In this document: positions 11,269-21,989 of the stretch, in pieces
Numbering within the stretch: position 1 is the stretch's first letter
Layout: each line of letters begins with the position of its first letter
Origin: Lactarius indigo
Taxonomy: Eukaryota > Basidiomycota > Agaricomycetes > Russulales > Russulaceae
Assembly (NCBI GenBank): GCA_025766275.1
Contig: JAFKAC010000001.1
Location: forward strand, 3,782,001 to 3,846,000
Direction: 5' to 3'
DNA: 64,000 bases
Notes under the pieces: generated by a model
Seen by the model: the letters and a program-made list of their open reading frames with translations, nothing else
The model's database searches: none
What the model was told of the DNA's origin: nothing
Translations under genes and position numbers: made by a program

Positions 11269-12939
11269 ATGTATTGGTTCTGCGTGTGCGTCACAATCGC
11301 CCTATTCCCCATCCTCGCTGCCACCCGCGCCGTGCCTCGGGCCTTCCCCGGGCTAAATACTACTCTTCTGCGCCTCGTGCGCGACAACGCCGTCAACTCT
11401 TCCACACAAAGGTATGCTGACCTGTCTATCCAACGTGTCGCCCCACTGATGCCCATCCGATCCCCAACCATGTTGCGAAGTTGGGAGATCGGCACGCTCG
11501 CCGAGGCGCTGACGGAGGCTGAGTGGCCGCGGCTTTCTGTTTTCCTACCGGGCTCGGTGCTCCCTCCTTTGATCCTTCCGTGGTGGGAGAATGCAGACGA
11601 TGTTTTGACCATCGCAGAGACGTGAGTCCTGACCCATCGGTCGTACCCTTGCTCATCACACACAGAGTCGTCGACCAAAGGGCCAACGGATCGCTCCCCC
11701 TCGCCGACGGTTTAGGGTCTGTTGGCGACCCTGCAAGTGAGAACCATTTCAATTTGTTGTTGTTTCCTGCAGCCCCGCTCACACAGTGACGTTCCTTCGA
11801 TGGACAGGCTTGGGACAGGCCGTGCTGCTGCGCAACTGGACACGAAGAGACCTCACCGACACACGATTCTCAACTGCGGCTGGAGAACAGCTCGGGTACC
11901 TCCTGGGCTCCGCGCCGCGGGCCGACTCGGGTGCGATATCTCATCGGGATGACCAGGTCCAGTTGTGGTGCGCCGTTTTACCCCCTGTCCGATCGATTTC
12001 TTCTTGCCGACCCTATCGCTCCGTGCACGCGCATTCAGGGCAGACTTCGTGTACATGGTTCCCCCGTTCATCGCCTACTTTGGCGTGCTGCAGAACGACG
12101 ACGACGGGGGACTAGCGTTGTTGCAGATCGCGTACGATCAGATTCCGCCTGTATCGCGATGCTCTGTTCGACGCGGATGCGAACCTCTGGCGACACGTTA
12201 CCCTGGGGTCCTGGGAGGATTCTGGCCACTGGGCCACCGGTGCGCAAGCCGTTCTTTTTTTATCCCGTGAACTACTGAGAAAGGGCCGCTGCTCACGCCT
12301 TTGGCGCAGGAAATGGTTGGGCTGCCGCCGGCTCGATGCGTGTCCTGGCTACGATCAAGCGCTCTCGCTTTGCATCCGGAGATGCAGTCACAACAAAGCG
12401 ATCTGGCGCAGTGGGTTGACGAGATACTCACGGGGGTGTGGTACTATCAGGTACGTTGCCGAAGCGGCGATGCTCGGCAACCGCGTGTTCACCCAAACAT
12501 TGGCGGAATTTTCCCGCAGCAAAGTAACGGCACGCTTCTGAACTACGTAGACCAGCCGGACTCATTTGCGGACTCGGCCTCGACGGCTTTGCTCGCGGCG
12601 GCGACGTTACGGTACAGCCTCCTCACGAGCGATACGAAGCACGACGCTGCCGCCTTACGAGCACTGGAACTCGTATTCAGTAGCGTTGACGAAGACGGGT
12701 GGCTGCTCAACACGGTCGACCCCGAGGCGTGGACCACGCTAACCCAGAACGGTGCGCATAGCGCCGAAGCCCAGTCCTTTGTGTTGCTCCTTGCAGCTGC
12801 ATTGGGCAGTGTATTAGCTGACCATCGAGACGCCTATGACGTGTGCATTAGATGCGTGGACGATTTGACGACGATTCCCTATAGCGCTATTTATTTATCA
12901 GCTAACATGGCAGACAACGATGTAGTTTCCTATGTCTAA
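11269..12939 (+). CDS. Six-hairpin glycosidase, GH105-like, copy 1
   Basis: The product looks like a secreted alpha/alpha-barrel hydrolase related to unsaturated rhamnogalacturonyl hydrolases (GH105/GH88), which remove unsaturated uronate ends from pectin fragments. It starts with a hydrophobic signal-like segment (MYWFCVCVTIALFPILAATR). Recognisable blocks are SWEIGTLAEALTEAEW, GAISHRDDQVQLWADFVYM, VPPFIAYFGVL, a GNGWAAAG block near 12309-12335, QQSDLAQWVDEILTGVW, and NGTLLNYVDQPDSFADSAST. The D/W/H pattern and the GNGWAAAG loop fit the family. At least six introns are present. Two single extra bases (near 12145 in DQIRLYRD, near 12378 before the QSQQSDL block) break the frame. Two further copies lie at 47.6 and 50.9 kb. 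The family assignment is by motif shape only; the substrate is not known. Confidence 0.65.
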
Positions 12940-13390
12940 TGGGATCGGACCGGCTGCTAGACAATCTTAATTTTAGGACTTTGGACGAGAGCCCACATCC
13001 ATTCCGAAACTGCAAATTTCCCCGCCGGGCCGAGCACTTAACCGCGCGCTATAAGAACTCGAACCCTACAGTATATCGTTAGTCCGAGTCCTGTGGAGCT
13101 TCGATAGTGAACGAGGGTGTGGAGTTACTGGTCGGAGCACTAGTACTACCGTTCGCTATTTCTATGATGACCGCCCGTTACTACCCTTGTTACTACCTGT
13201 GGTTCAATGCTTGGTTCAATGCAGCTTCGAGTGCAAATCCACGTGATCGAGTTCCGGCCCGAACGAGTGACCCACGTGAAAGGCCGTGCACGGAGGAAAC
13301 AGACCTGGACTCATTATAAGGGTTTCACACCGTCCTGCATTATTACTATTACCCCTCATAACAACGAGGCCTCGGTGAGAATATCCGGAA
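12940..13390. other. Intergenic, 450 bp
   Basis: Separates two plus-strand genes. No conserved frame or clear promoter box was found. Confidence 0.4.
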
Positions 13391-15534
13391 ATGGCATCAA
13401 AGCAACTGAAGGAATTCACTGTTGAAGAGGTCGCGAAAGTACGATTGCCCAATTGAGATGAATTAGAGATGCTTACCACTTCCCGTCCCTAGCATAACAA
13501 GGAGGGCGACTTGGTACGCTTCTCGAACTCCTGATACAGAAGCTCTAGTCGGGCTAATGAATGCCGCTTCAGTGGATCGTTGTCGACTCGCGAGTATATG
13601 ACGTGTCCAGGTTCGCCAACTTGCATCCCGGGGGCGCAGCCGTACTACTCGTAGACTCAATTGGTAACTTCCCGTTCTTCTTCAAGGTGCCGTGTGCTTA
13701 TGTGAAGTAAAATAGCTGGTAAGGATGCCACCAAGGCGTTCTTTGGCTTGCACCGGCAGGAAGTGCTCTACCGCCCCCAGTACGCGCGCTTGCAGGTTGG
13801 CACCATCCGGGGGCAACAGCCACTGATCGAGCCGCTTGGCGTCGACGAAATTTCGCAAGTTCCCTACGCAGAGCCCTCGTGGCTCAGCCCCGGCTTTTCG
13901 AGCCCGTACTACAATGCGAGCCATCGACGCTTCCAGAAGGCGATGCGCAGGTTGGTCAATGAGGTCATCCTTCCCGAGGCAATCCGCTGCGAGGAGAACG
14001 GAAAGCGTATATCACAGGAGGTGATGGACAAGCTTGGGTGCGTTCGATGACCGGACCCCTTCTGGCTGTCAGTGAGTGACCACGGTACTGATTCCGGGCG
14101 GATGGTAGGGAGCAGAACCTCATCGGGATGCGCTTAGGCCCAGGCAAACATCTGAAAGGCAGGACACTCCTAGGCGGGGTGATCACACCCGAAGAGTATG
14201 ACCACTTCCACGAAGTGAGCCATTCCATTCCCACTTTCGCCCGTCCCTGAGCTCATGTCACATTTAGCTCATCATCAACAACGAGGTCGGGCGGTGCGGC
14301 ACACGTGGGTTCATGGATGGCTTGTTCGCTGGGGATGTGATCGGCCTGCCGCCCCTCCTCAATTTTGGTTCGCCCGAGTTGCAAGCTAAGATCGTCCCAG
14401 ACATCTTGGCAGGGAAGAAATATATTTGTCTGGCGATCAGCGAGGCATTCGCGGGAAGCGATGTTGGAGGCATGCAAACGTACGCCTACAAAGATGGTAA
14501 CGAGTGGGTAATCTCGGGGACCAAAAAGTACGATTCTCGGAGACAGGTGACCCGTCTGCCGCTGATGTGTATGCTGAACAGGTGGATCACGAACGGCACG
14601 TTCGCGGATTACTTCACCGTTGGCTGCAAGACCGAAGGCGGGTACACCGTCATCCTCGTGCCGCGCTGTGACGAGGTTTCCACCAAGCCAATCAAGACCG
14701 CGTACTCCGCTACGGCGGGCACGGCATTCGTGACAGTTTGACAAGGTCCGTGTGCCGGTGTCGAACACGCTCGGCAAGGAGGGTAAGGGGATGTCCGTCA
14801 TCCTCAGCAACTTCAACCACGAACGGTGGATGATCCTTGCTATGAGTTTGAGCACAGCAGCGCCTGATTGTAGAGGAGTGTCTCAAGTACGTCGCGTTGT
14901 CACATCGAAAATCGTCGTTCCTGAACGACGGTGTTCTCGTACAGGTGGTCGCAGCAACGGCAAGCGTTCGGCAAACCGCTGAGTTCGCAAGCTGTCGTGC
15001 GTGCGAAGCTAGCCCAGATGATCTCGCGCGTCGAAGTCTGCACAGAACTGGCTGGAGAATGTCACACACCAGATGAACAACGTCCGTCCCTTTTGTCTTG
15101 TATCCTCCCTACGCGTAGGCCTGAAATTTACCACTTTCGTAGATGTCCTATGCAGAACAAGCCGATAAGATCGCCGGCACGATAGCTCTTCTCAAGCAGT
15201 ACGCATCTTTCTTAAGACTATCTAGTGCATGGAATGATGACTCATGTCCTTTGTGCTAGGTATATCACAAGCACGGGGCGTGCGACCGCAGAAGATGCCA
15301 CACAAATATTCGGCGGGCGTTCTGTGACACAATCCGGAATGGGCAAGCTAATTGAGAACGTACGTTGGCCTCTACCGAATCTATTTTATGGTATATGCTA
15401 AAGGGAGAGTTTTATGATCCCAGTACCATCGCACGTCGCCGTACGACGCGATCCTTGGAGGTGCAGAGGATGTGATGGGTGACCTCGGTGTGCGACAGGC
15501 TCTCAGGAAAATGCCGAAAAATGCTCGTTTATGA
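13391..15534 (+). CDS. Acyl-CoA dehydrogenase with N-terminal cytochrome b5 domain
   Basis: The N-terminal domain (exons 1-4, 13391-13800) is cytochrome b5-like: EEVAK, then DLWIVVDSRVYDVSRFANLH with the haem-ligand HPGG motif, and a second ligand His in KAFFGLHRQEVL. The rest is an FAD acyl-CoA dehydrogenase. It has PEEYDHF, GDVIGLPPLLNFGSPELQAK, the FAD/substrate segment CLAISEAFAGSDVGGMQT, the ISGTKKWITNG block across an intron, FNHERWMI, WSQQRQAFGKPL, and the C-terminal TAEDATQIFGGRSVTQSGMG and YHRTSPYDAILGG. This fusion is known in fungi and probably links flavin electron flow to b5 within one chain. An extra base at about 14739, just before FDKVRVPVSN, breaks the frame. At least nine introns. 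Chain-length specificity cannot be told. Confidence 0.85.
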
Positions 15535-17107
15535 ATTGGTCACGGCCCGGGAAACTCGGCAAAAGCTTCCGTTGGATACCGAGTTATGGTGCTGTAACTG
15601 AATTTGTATATTCCCGTTTGTACACAACAATACACAACATCTCGAGTCACCGTGGTATTGGTCCAAGCTTTGAGCCGATACGCACCCTCGGTTTTGATTA
15701 TCTCGGACGACCAATGCCAGTCGCTAGTGGAGCGCCCGATGAAATTTACTCCAATTGCGATGTCATGCTGTAGCGCGTAGCGCGTGGGGAAAACCACAGT
15801 CCAAGCCAAAGATGAATGGACGAACGCAGATTCTTCTCTCACAAACGTTGAACAAGCTCACAAATCGTTTTGGCTCATATCCCCCCGTCGACTTTTATTT
15901 TTTAAAAGCTGGAATTAGGCTCTGGTCTAGCACTCGGGTCGTCATGTCTCGTACAGTACCGTGACCGCGGTTGGGCCTTGGATACGGATTTAACAAACGG
16001 ATGGCTTCCTGCGGCAATTGGTACCAAGTTTGGTACGCTAAATCGTTTTCCAAATTCTAATTAATTGATCCCGCGGATCACGCTTAGTGTGTCTTGTCAA
16101 ACGAGGACAACCACCAAACTTTAAAATCTGATGGGGTCTCAGGATTATTCTGTTCCAAACTCGAACGGTACATTACTGGATCTTCAAGGACTTAAGTGTG
16201 TCCATTGTTGTCAAGTAAAACTTACGGCTGGTATCGGATGTGATGGTTATTGATCGTGGTTTGGTTCCAGATTTGAAGTCTAATGCAACCTAGCCCGCGG
16301 TGGTCTGAAATATGGACCCTGGTATTTCCTGCTTGCCATTAAATTGAACCTCGTGCGCAAAGTCCCGAATAGGAAAACATCTTGACATCGCCTCCATCTC
16401 CTTCTCTACGCCAATTAGACTAGTATAAATTCACTCAGATGCGATCTACGTCAAGGCCACTGCTCCATGGGGAAACGATTCCAGGGTGCGCATCTGCGCT
16501 GGAGAAAAAGGAAGGTCCCTGGCCAGCAGCCTCTGCAGATGGGTTTATGCGAACAGGCTTGCTTGAGACTAGGGAGCTGCTACCTCTCTTTGTCACCCAA
16601 TGTCTGCAATAGCCCTGCACTTGCTGACGATCACAGAGATAGCCCGCCGCTCAAGGGACCACTCGCCAAGAAATAACACCAGGGAATTACGTTTGTGCTG
16701 TGGAGCTCCCTATCCCAATTACAGTAACTTTCGTCGCTGCCGTGGAGGATATTCAGGCTCCCACCGTACTTATATTGCTCACTAAAAGCTATGCTAGCTC
16801 ACCGAAGTGTGCACGTGTGAGTGACTCGATGTCGCACTCCCATTCCGTTTCTGTGACCGTAAATCCCTACCATAGCAGCCCTGGGTAAGGCCTTGCTACC
16901 CTGTATTTTCCGCTCAAGGAACACCCTGCCTATCTATAGATCCAGCGGATCGGTTATGCACGTCGCGCTTGACGAACTGAGGTGAGCCCACTAGGGCACA
17001 TTTGGCTATGGACCCCTTACAGTTGGTGTACCTATAACTCGCCTCAGGTCTCAGGATGATCCTCACGACAATTTCCCTCGTTTTCCCCGTTTCTGCCCAG
17101 TAGCAGC
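15535..17107. other. Intergenic, 1.6 kb
   Basis: No gene recognised. It holds a short inverted repeat at 16021-16036, a TATA-like TATAAA at about 16424, and a 57-codon frame starting near 16439 (contains EKKEGPWPAASADGFMRTG) that matches nothing I know. The 3' part should be the promoter of the first P450. Confidence 0.4.
16021..16036. repeat. Short inverted repeat GTACCAA-GT-TTGGTAC
   Basis: Seven-base arms with a two-base spacer form a perfect palindrome between genes. It could be a factor-binding site or chance; no second copy was noticed. Confidence 0.5.
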
Positions 17108-19280
17108 ATGTTCAAACTACTCACCTCCCCTGATCTGTTGCTGCTGGTTTCAGTGACAGTAATTCTTTCTTTATTGGTCTTGAAGAACATCAGGGCTACC
17201 CGTTCGAGATCCCGTCTTCCACCTGGCCCCAAGGGTTATCCACTCATCGGCAATATATTCGACATGCCATCCTCTCGCGAGTGGGAAACGTTCACAGAGT
17301 GGGGCCGAAAGTACGGTGGGTTCTCTTTTCGTCCGTTGATTGACGTCACAAATACCGACGATGTTCAGGTCCGATCACCTACTTTCATATGGCTGGCGAA
17401 CACTACGTCCTTCTAAATTCGCTCGAAACGACGCTGGAAATGTTGGAGGCGAAGAGCTCCATCTATTCCGACCGCCCCGTTTTCCCCATGCTCGGCGAGA
17501 CCATGGGCTGGGATCGCGGTCTGGTGCTCTCTCATTACGGGGAGCGCTTCCGTGCGTTCCGTCGTCTTGTCCACCGCTTCATGGGCACGCGCACCACCGT
17601 TTCCCACCACCACGACACTATCGCGCAGGCACACGCACCGCTTCCTACTGCGTCTCCTGGACGCTCCAGAGGAATTCGTCGAGCACTTGCGCGGGTATGC
17701 GAGCATGGTTCGTTTATTGTCACCGTGCTGTGCTCTGACCATGGTCATAGAACGGCAGGCTCGGTCGTCCTCGATCTGGTTTACGGGTACCAAGTAAAAA
17801 AGAGCGACGACGAGATCGTCCACATCGCCGAGGTGGCGAGTCTCGAGTTTTCGCGCGCCGCTACGCCTGGCGCCTTCCTTGTCGACTCCCTTCCCTTCTG
17901 TATGTGCGCGGTCCCAGTTTGTTCAGCCTCGACGACTCACTTCTTAACGCAGTACGCCATTTCCCTGAGTGGTTCCCAGGCGCCGGGTGGAAGAAGTTGG
18001 GCCGCGAATGGCGCGCTGATACTCATAAAGTAGTTGACACGCCTTTCGAGTACACACAGCAGCGGAGGGTACGACCCGACTATCTGTGTGCGCTCACGGA
18101 GGTTTACAAAGAATTTGTCCTTCATTGTAGGCAGCCGGTATCTCCGAGGCGTCATTCGTGGATGCGTACAGCAATGACGGGATGTCTGAGGAGGACGCAG
18201 ATATCTTGAAATGGGGGGCGGCTTCAATCTACTTTGGTGAGCAGTGATCTTGGCATCTGTTATGGTTCATGAATAACTGACCTTTTGCGATAGGAGGTTC
18301 TGACACCGTGAGTGCCGTGATGCACGCGAACAAGGACGAAAAAGTGTTCTGAGCGCGTCCTTCCTCTTGCAGATGGTTTCCTCGACAACATCTTTTTTAC
18401 TCGCCATGACACTCTACCCAGATGTCATGAAGAAGGCTCAGGCTGAGCTTGATGCAGTAGTTGGCCCCCACCGACTCCCGACGTTTGCGGACTGGGAGAA
18501 TCTTCCCTACCTTGACGCTGTCTGTAAAGAAGTACTGCGCTGGGCCCCCGTAACACCTTTTGGTGCGTATGGGTTCAGGATTACCGCGCCCAACGAAATG
18601 ACTTGTTCTCACAGGAGGTCATCATCGCCTAATGGAAGACGATATTCAAGATGGGTTCTTGATCCCGGCTGGTTCCGCTATTATCGTGAACATATGGTAG
18701 GTCACTAGGCGCTGCGTCTTGCTCGCAATTTAATTAAGGGTCAACGTAGGGGACTTTTGCACGACGAGAAGATTTACTCCCACCCGATGACCTTCGATCC
18801 GGAGCGTTTCATTGCGACAGAGAAGAAAGCCGTAGAATTGGATCCTCACAGAATTTTGTTCGGCTACGGAAGACGGTAAGGCGGTGCCTTGTATCTCTGT
18901 GCAATACCTTATTTAAGCAAACGATTTGTTTTCTAGGTCCTGTCCTGGTAACATCTTCTTTCCCCTACGATGTTGTCAACATGTGCTCATGCGTCGATAT
19001 CTTACAGGGATGCACTTTGCAGATGCATCTATGTTCTCGTACATGGCCACGATACTCGCGGCATTCGACATCTCTAAAGCCGTCGATGATTGTGGTCGTG
19101 TGATTGAAGTCAAAGCTGATTTTACTAGTGGCCTGGTTAGGTGAGGTGCACTATGCTCTTGAATGACTCTTGGGCTAATCAAAACGACCGACCAGCCATC
19201 CCGCTCCTTTCCGGTGTTCTATTAAGCCCAGATCTTTGGAGGCCATTTCCTTGATTCGTGATGTAGACCTAGTTGAGTGA
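17108..19280 (+). CDS. Cytochrome P450 monooxygenase, gene 1
   Basis: Membrane-anchored microsomal P450. Residues 1-30 form a signal-anchor helix (LLLLVSVTVILSLLVLK) followed by the proline hinge RLPPGPKGYPLIGN. Later blocks are YFHMAGEHYVLLNS, SIYSDRPVFPMLGETMGWD, the helix-I region YFGGSDTMVSSTTSFLLAMT, the ExxR helix in CKEVLRWAPVTPFG, the PERF block PMTFDPERFIATE, and the haem loop FGYGRRSCPG carrying the cysteine ligand. A last exon after 19190 encodes SHPAPFRCSIKPRS and ends VDLVE with the stop at 19278-19280. Roughly ten introns of 45-75 bases, GT-AG. One extra base near 17627 precedes THRFLLRLLDAP. The architecture resembles the O-methylsterigmatocystin oxidoreductase-like P450s common in agaricomycetes. 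The substrate is unknown. A close relative sits at 22.4 kb. Confidence 0.88.
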
Positions 19281-19679
19281 TAATTTTACTGCTTGGAACC
19301 GTCTGTTGTCATCCCAAGTGTCGTCCCCCACGAGGATATGCTGAAAAGAATCGCAAGATTCGAGATTCAAGTTACCAAGGCCGAGGACTGATGTGTATAC
19401 TTTAGCTATACTTTATTTGTCACTTATCAGCGAACATAAGCTCGCTTGAAACACGAACATATGGCAAGGCTAGATTGCCAGGCTCTTGCATATACTGTAT
19501 CCCTCTCCGAATCTCTGATACGTGGCCGGGTCCGGTTCAACCTGTTGCAAAAAGCAAACCCCATTCTCTGGCGCTGAGTCAGTCCTATCAAGTTGCCTCT
19601 CCTCGAATAAACTGGTCTCCCTTTGAAATTAAAAGCACCGAGAGTCTAGGAATTTCCATATATGGAAGCTTTGCGATTC
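19281..19679. other. Intergenic after P450 gene 1
   Basis: Nothing recognised. It ends where similarity to the region upstream of P450 gene 2 begins. Confidence 0.4.
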
Positions 19680-21080
19680 AATGCGCACCAGATAATGGGG
19701 ACGTCTTCTCCTTCTCTTCGCTTCCTGTGGGACTCCCTCTCTTGTCCTTTCTGTGACCATTGACTAGTCAAGTGACACCATTAGATCTCTCTCTTCGGAG
19801 CCGACTTGACTCCATGGCTTACAGCATAGTCGAGTGCGAACAGACGCACTAGGCTGCACGCGGATGCAGCTCCTTACGTGATTCGGATGTGTTCTGATGC
19901 TGTTGACTTGAATATCTCAGTTGCTTCGGCCTATGGCTTGCACAAGGAATTTCCGTTTTCAATCGATAATCTTCGCACGTTCCGTGTCCCATCATCGCGG
20001 GTGTGGCGCCACATAGTATTAGGCCATGCCTTTCTTTTTGAATTCGGGAGAATCATCACGTCCGTCATTGAAATCAAGGGATTTCTGACAGACAACTCAG
20101 CGCCATTCTCCAGCCCTTCATCGGGATCGACGTCTTCGATAAGAACGGATCAGCACCATGGCCTTCTTACTCTACCTTTCCGACCCCCCTTCTTCTCTCA
20201 ATGGACTCTATTGCCGAAACCATTGGCCGAAACGGGTGTTCGGGTCGCCGAGGGATCGCTGTTTCTGTACTTTGCCATGACCCTTGCTACGCAAAAGCGG
20301 TGGACGAGTCTGGCACCTTCCTGTAACCGACAGCCCAATACACTGGCCGTCTGATCCGGCGTCTCTCCAAATCGTCCATTACGTAGTCCCCAACTTGAAG
20401 CTAATACCACCAATTTACTGCATAGCCATCCAATACCCTTCCCTTTTCAACATCAAGCCTCGCTCGGAACGAGTGGCGCTTATCAAATCATTACCCGTAG
20501 CAAACAGCGAGTGAGAACTATCCTAGAATTCAATCGTGTATGACGCGCGTTCTTGTTATTTTCCCTGGCTAGTGAGATGAGTTGAAATATGATAGAAGAT
20601 TATTGCACCTTTTTGACAAGCCCAAGGATACTTATAAGGATTGGTACAGACATCGCTCTTCGATGCTTCGAGTCAACAACGATTTTCCCATCACCGCTGG
20701 TATAACGAATGGCCTGGATTTGGATCTATCTCTCACCTACCCATCATCCCAAGGTCACAAGAAATCAACACTTCAGCCTCAGGCGTGCGTGCTTGCGTGC
20801 GTGCATCCCTTATGGGACTCGGCGCCCTGCCGGTCCTCTGGCTTACAGTAAGTGTATACGATTTGGCACTGGTGAATGTATCGGCAATCTCGGTCACTTC
20901 GTGTTTGGACCCATCAGAAGCACAATGTACCCAACGGGGATTACAGGAATGTCTGTCATTCAATGCTAGGCATTCAGTTCAGTTTTTTCTTTGATTTTCA
21001 AACCCCCGGTGAATATTGATACTCCCCCTTGTACTCCCCTGTCAACGGCGACTCGCGAACCACCATCCCCATTGCTACAC
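19680..21080 (+). repeat. P450-region duplicate, deleted copy
   Basis: This stretch matches the P450 gene 2 locus in two blocks. 19680-20220 resembles 21990-22430 (promoter and first codons; shared words include gataatggggac and cttcctgtg). 20225-21080 resembles 24310-25085 (end of the gene and downstream flank; shared words include ctcacctacccatcatccca and ctcctgtcaacggcg). The whole middle of the gene is missing, so this is a duplicate with one large internal deletion. Confidence 0.75.
20201..20514 (+). pseudogene. Cytochrome P450 relic with internal deletion
   Basis: A start codon at 20201 in the position matching the gene 2 start runs within about 40 bases directly into the sequence after the haem loop. 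That part reads [19 protein letters not shown] and ends NIKPRSERVALIKSLPVANS plus a stop, closely matching the end of gene 2 ([20 protein letters not shown]). The anchor hinge, I helix, ExxR and haem cysteine are all absent, so it cannot encode a P450. Frames within the remaining pieces are also shifted. Confidence 0.8.
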
Positions 21081-21989
21081 CTTCCCTTTCGTACCAGCGC
21101 ACCTTCTATCCTGGGCATGGTGCCAATAAAAGATGTCATAATATTCATCACTCCTGCAACAGAAGCATTCCTAGCATCTTGTGGCCGAGCTTGTGGCCCC
21201 AATTGTGAAAATATGTACGCCGGAGACTGGAATAGTTGTGGATAGATGTGGTAATTATAATATGTGCACTGCTCGGGTATATGACGTGTTGTATTTATGT
21301 ATACCAAACCACAAACACCACCAACTTGAGCTGGCTCCTACACCAATCAATGCCGGCTTGATTTCCTCTTTGTCATCCCACTCCCCTAAGAAGGATTGGC
21401 GGTGGGGGCAATGTAAGGCTCGATCCCTCAAAATTTTGACCCGCCCAGGCCTTCTTGACTCAGGCTGCAAGGACTTGGGGACACGTGACCCACTGGCAGG
21501 CAGGTCCAGTTCTCCTTTGTGCGTTCACATCATGTTAGAGGCTTCGGATACTAGCCCGAACCTCTTGTTGTCTATGATTGGCAGATAAAGTTGGTGTAGG
21601 CATGCCACATGATTTGACGATGCAAGGGCCTGGCAATGCGTCGAAAAACGGAGCGCAAGGCGGGGTCGAAGCAGGGAATGAGGTCTGTGATCAACGATAC
21701 TTTCATAAACTAGCTTTTTATCACCCAAGGACCCTACAGATCTTATCCCTCCCTAAAGTAGAGGAAAGGGACACGACATCTTGCGAACTATGAACGGGCG
21801 ATCCAGAAACAAGTTAACCCACAACCTTGGCACTCGATGCCACAAGCTGCCCTAGCTGGAAAGGTCCATGCCTTAATTTCCGAAATTAATAGTTTTTCCG
21901 ATTTTTTTGAAAATAGCTGAATGTAAGCGATGTCTTAAGCGCTGTACTAAAATTCAGCCACAGGCCAGTGGGGCCTGCTGACACAATGT
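21081..21989. other. Intergenic between the P450 relic and P450 gene 2
   Basis: About 0.9 kb without a recognisable gene; only short frames on both strands. Confidence 0.4.
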
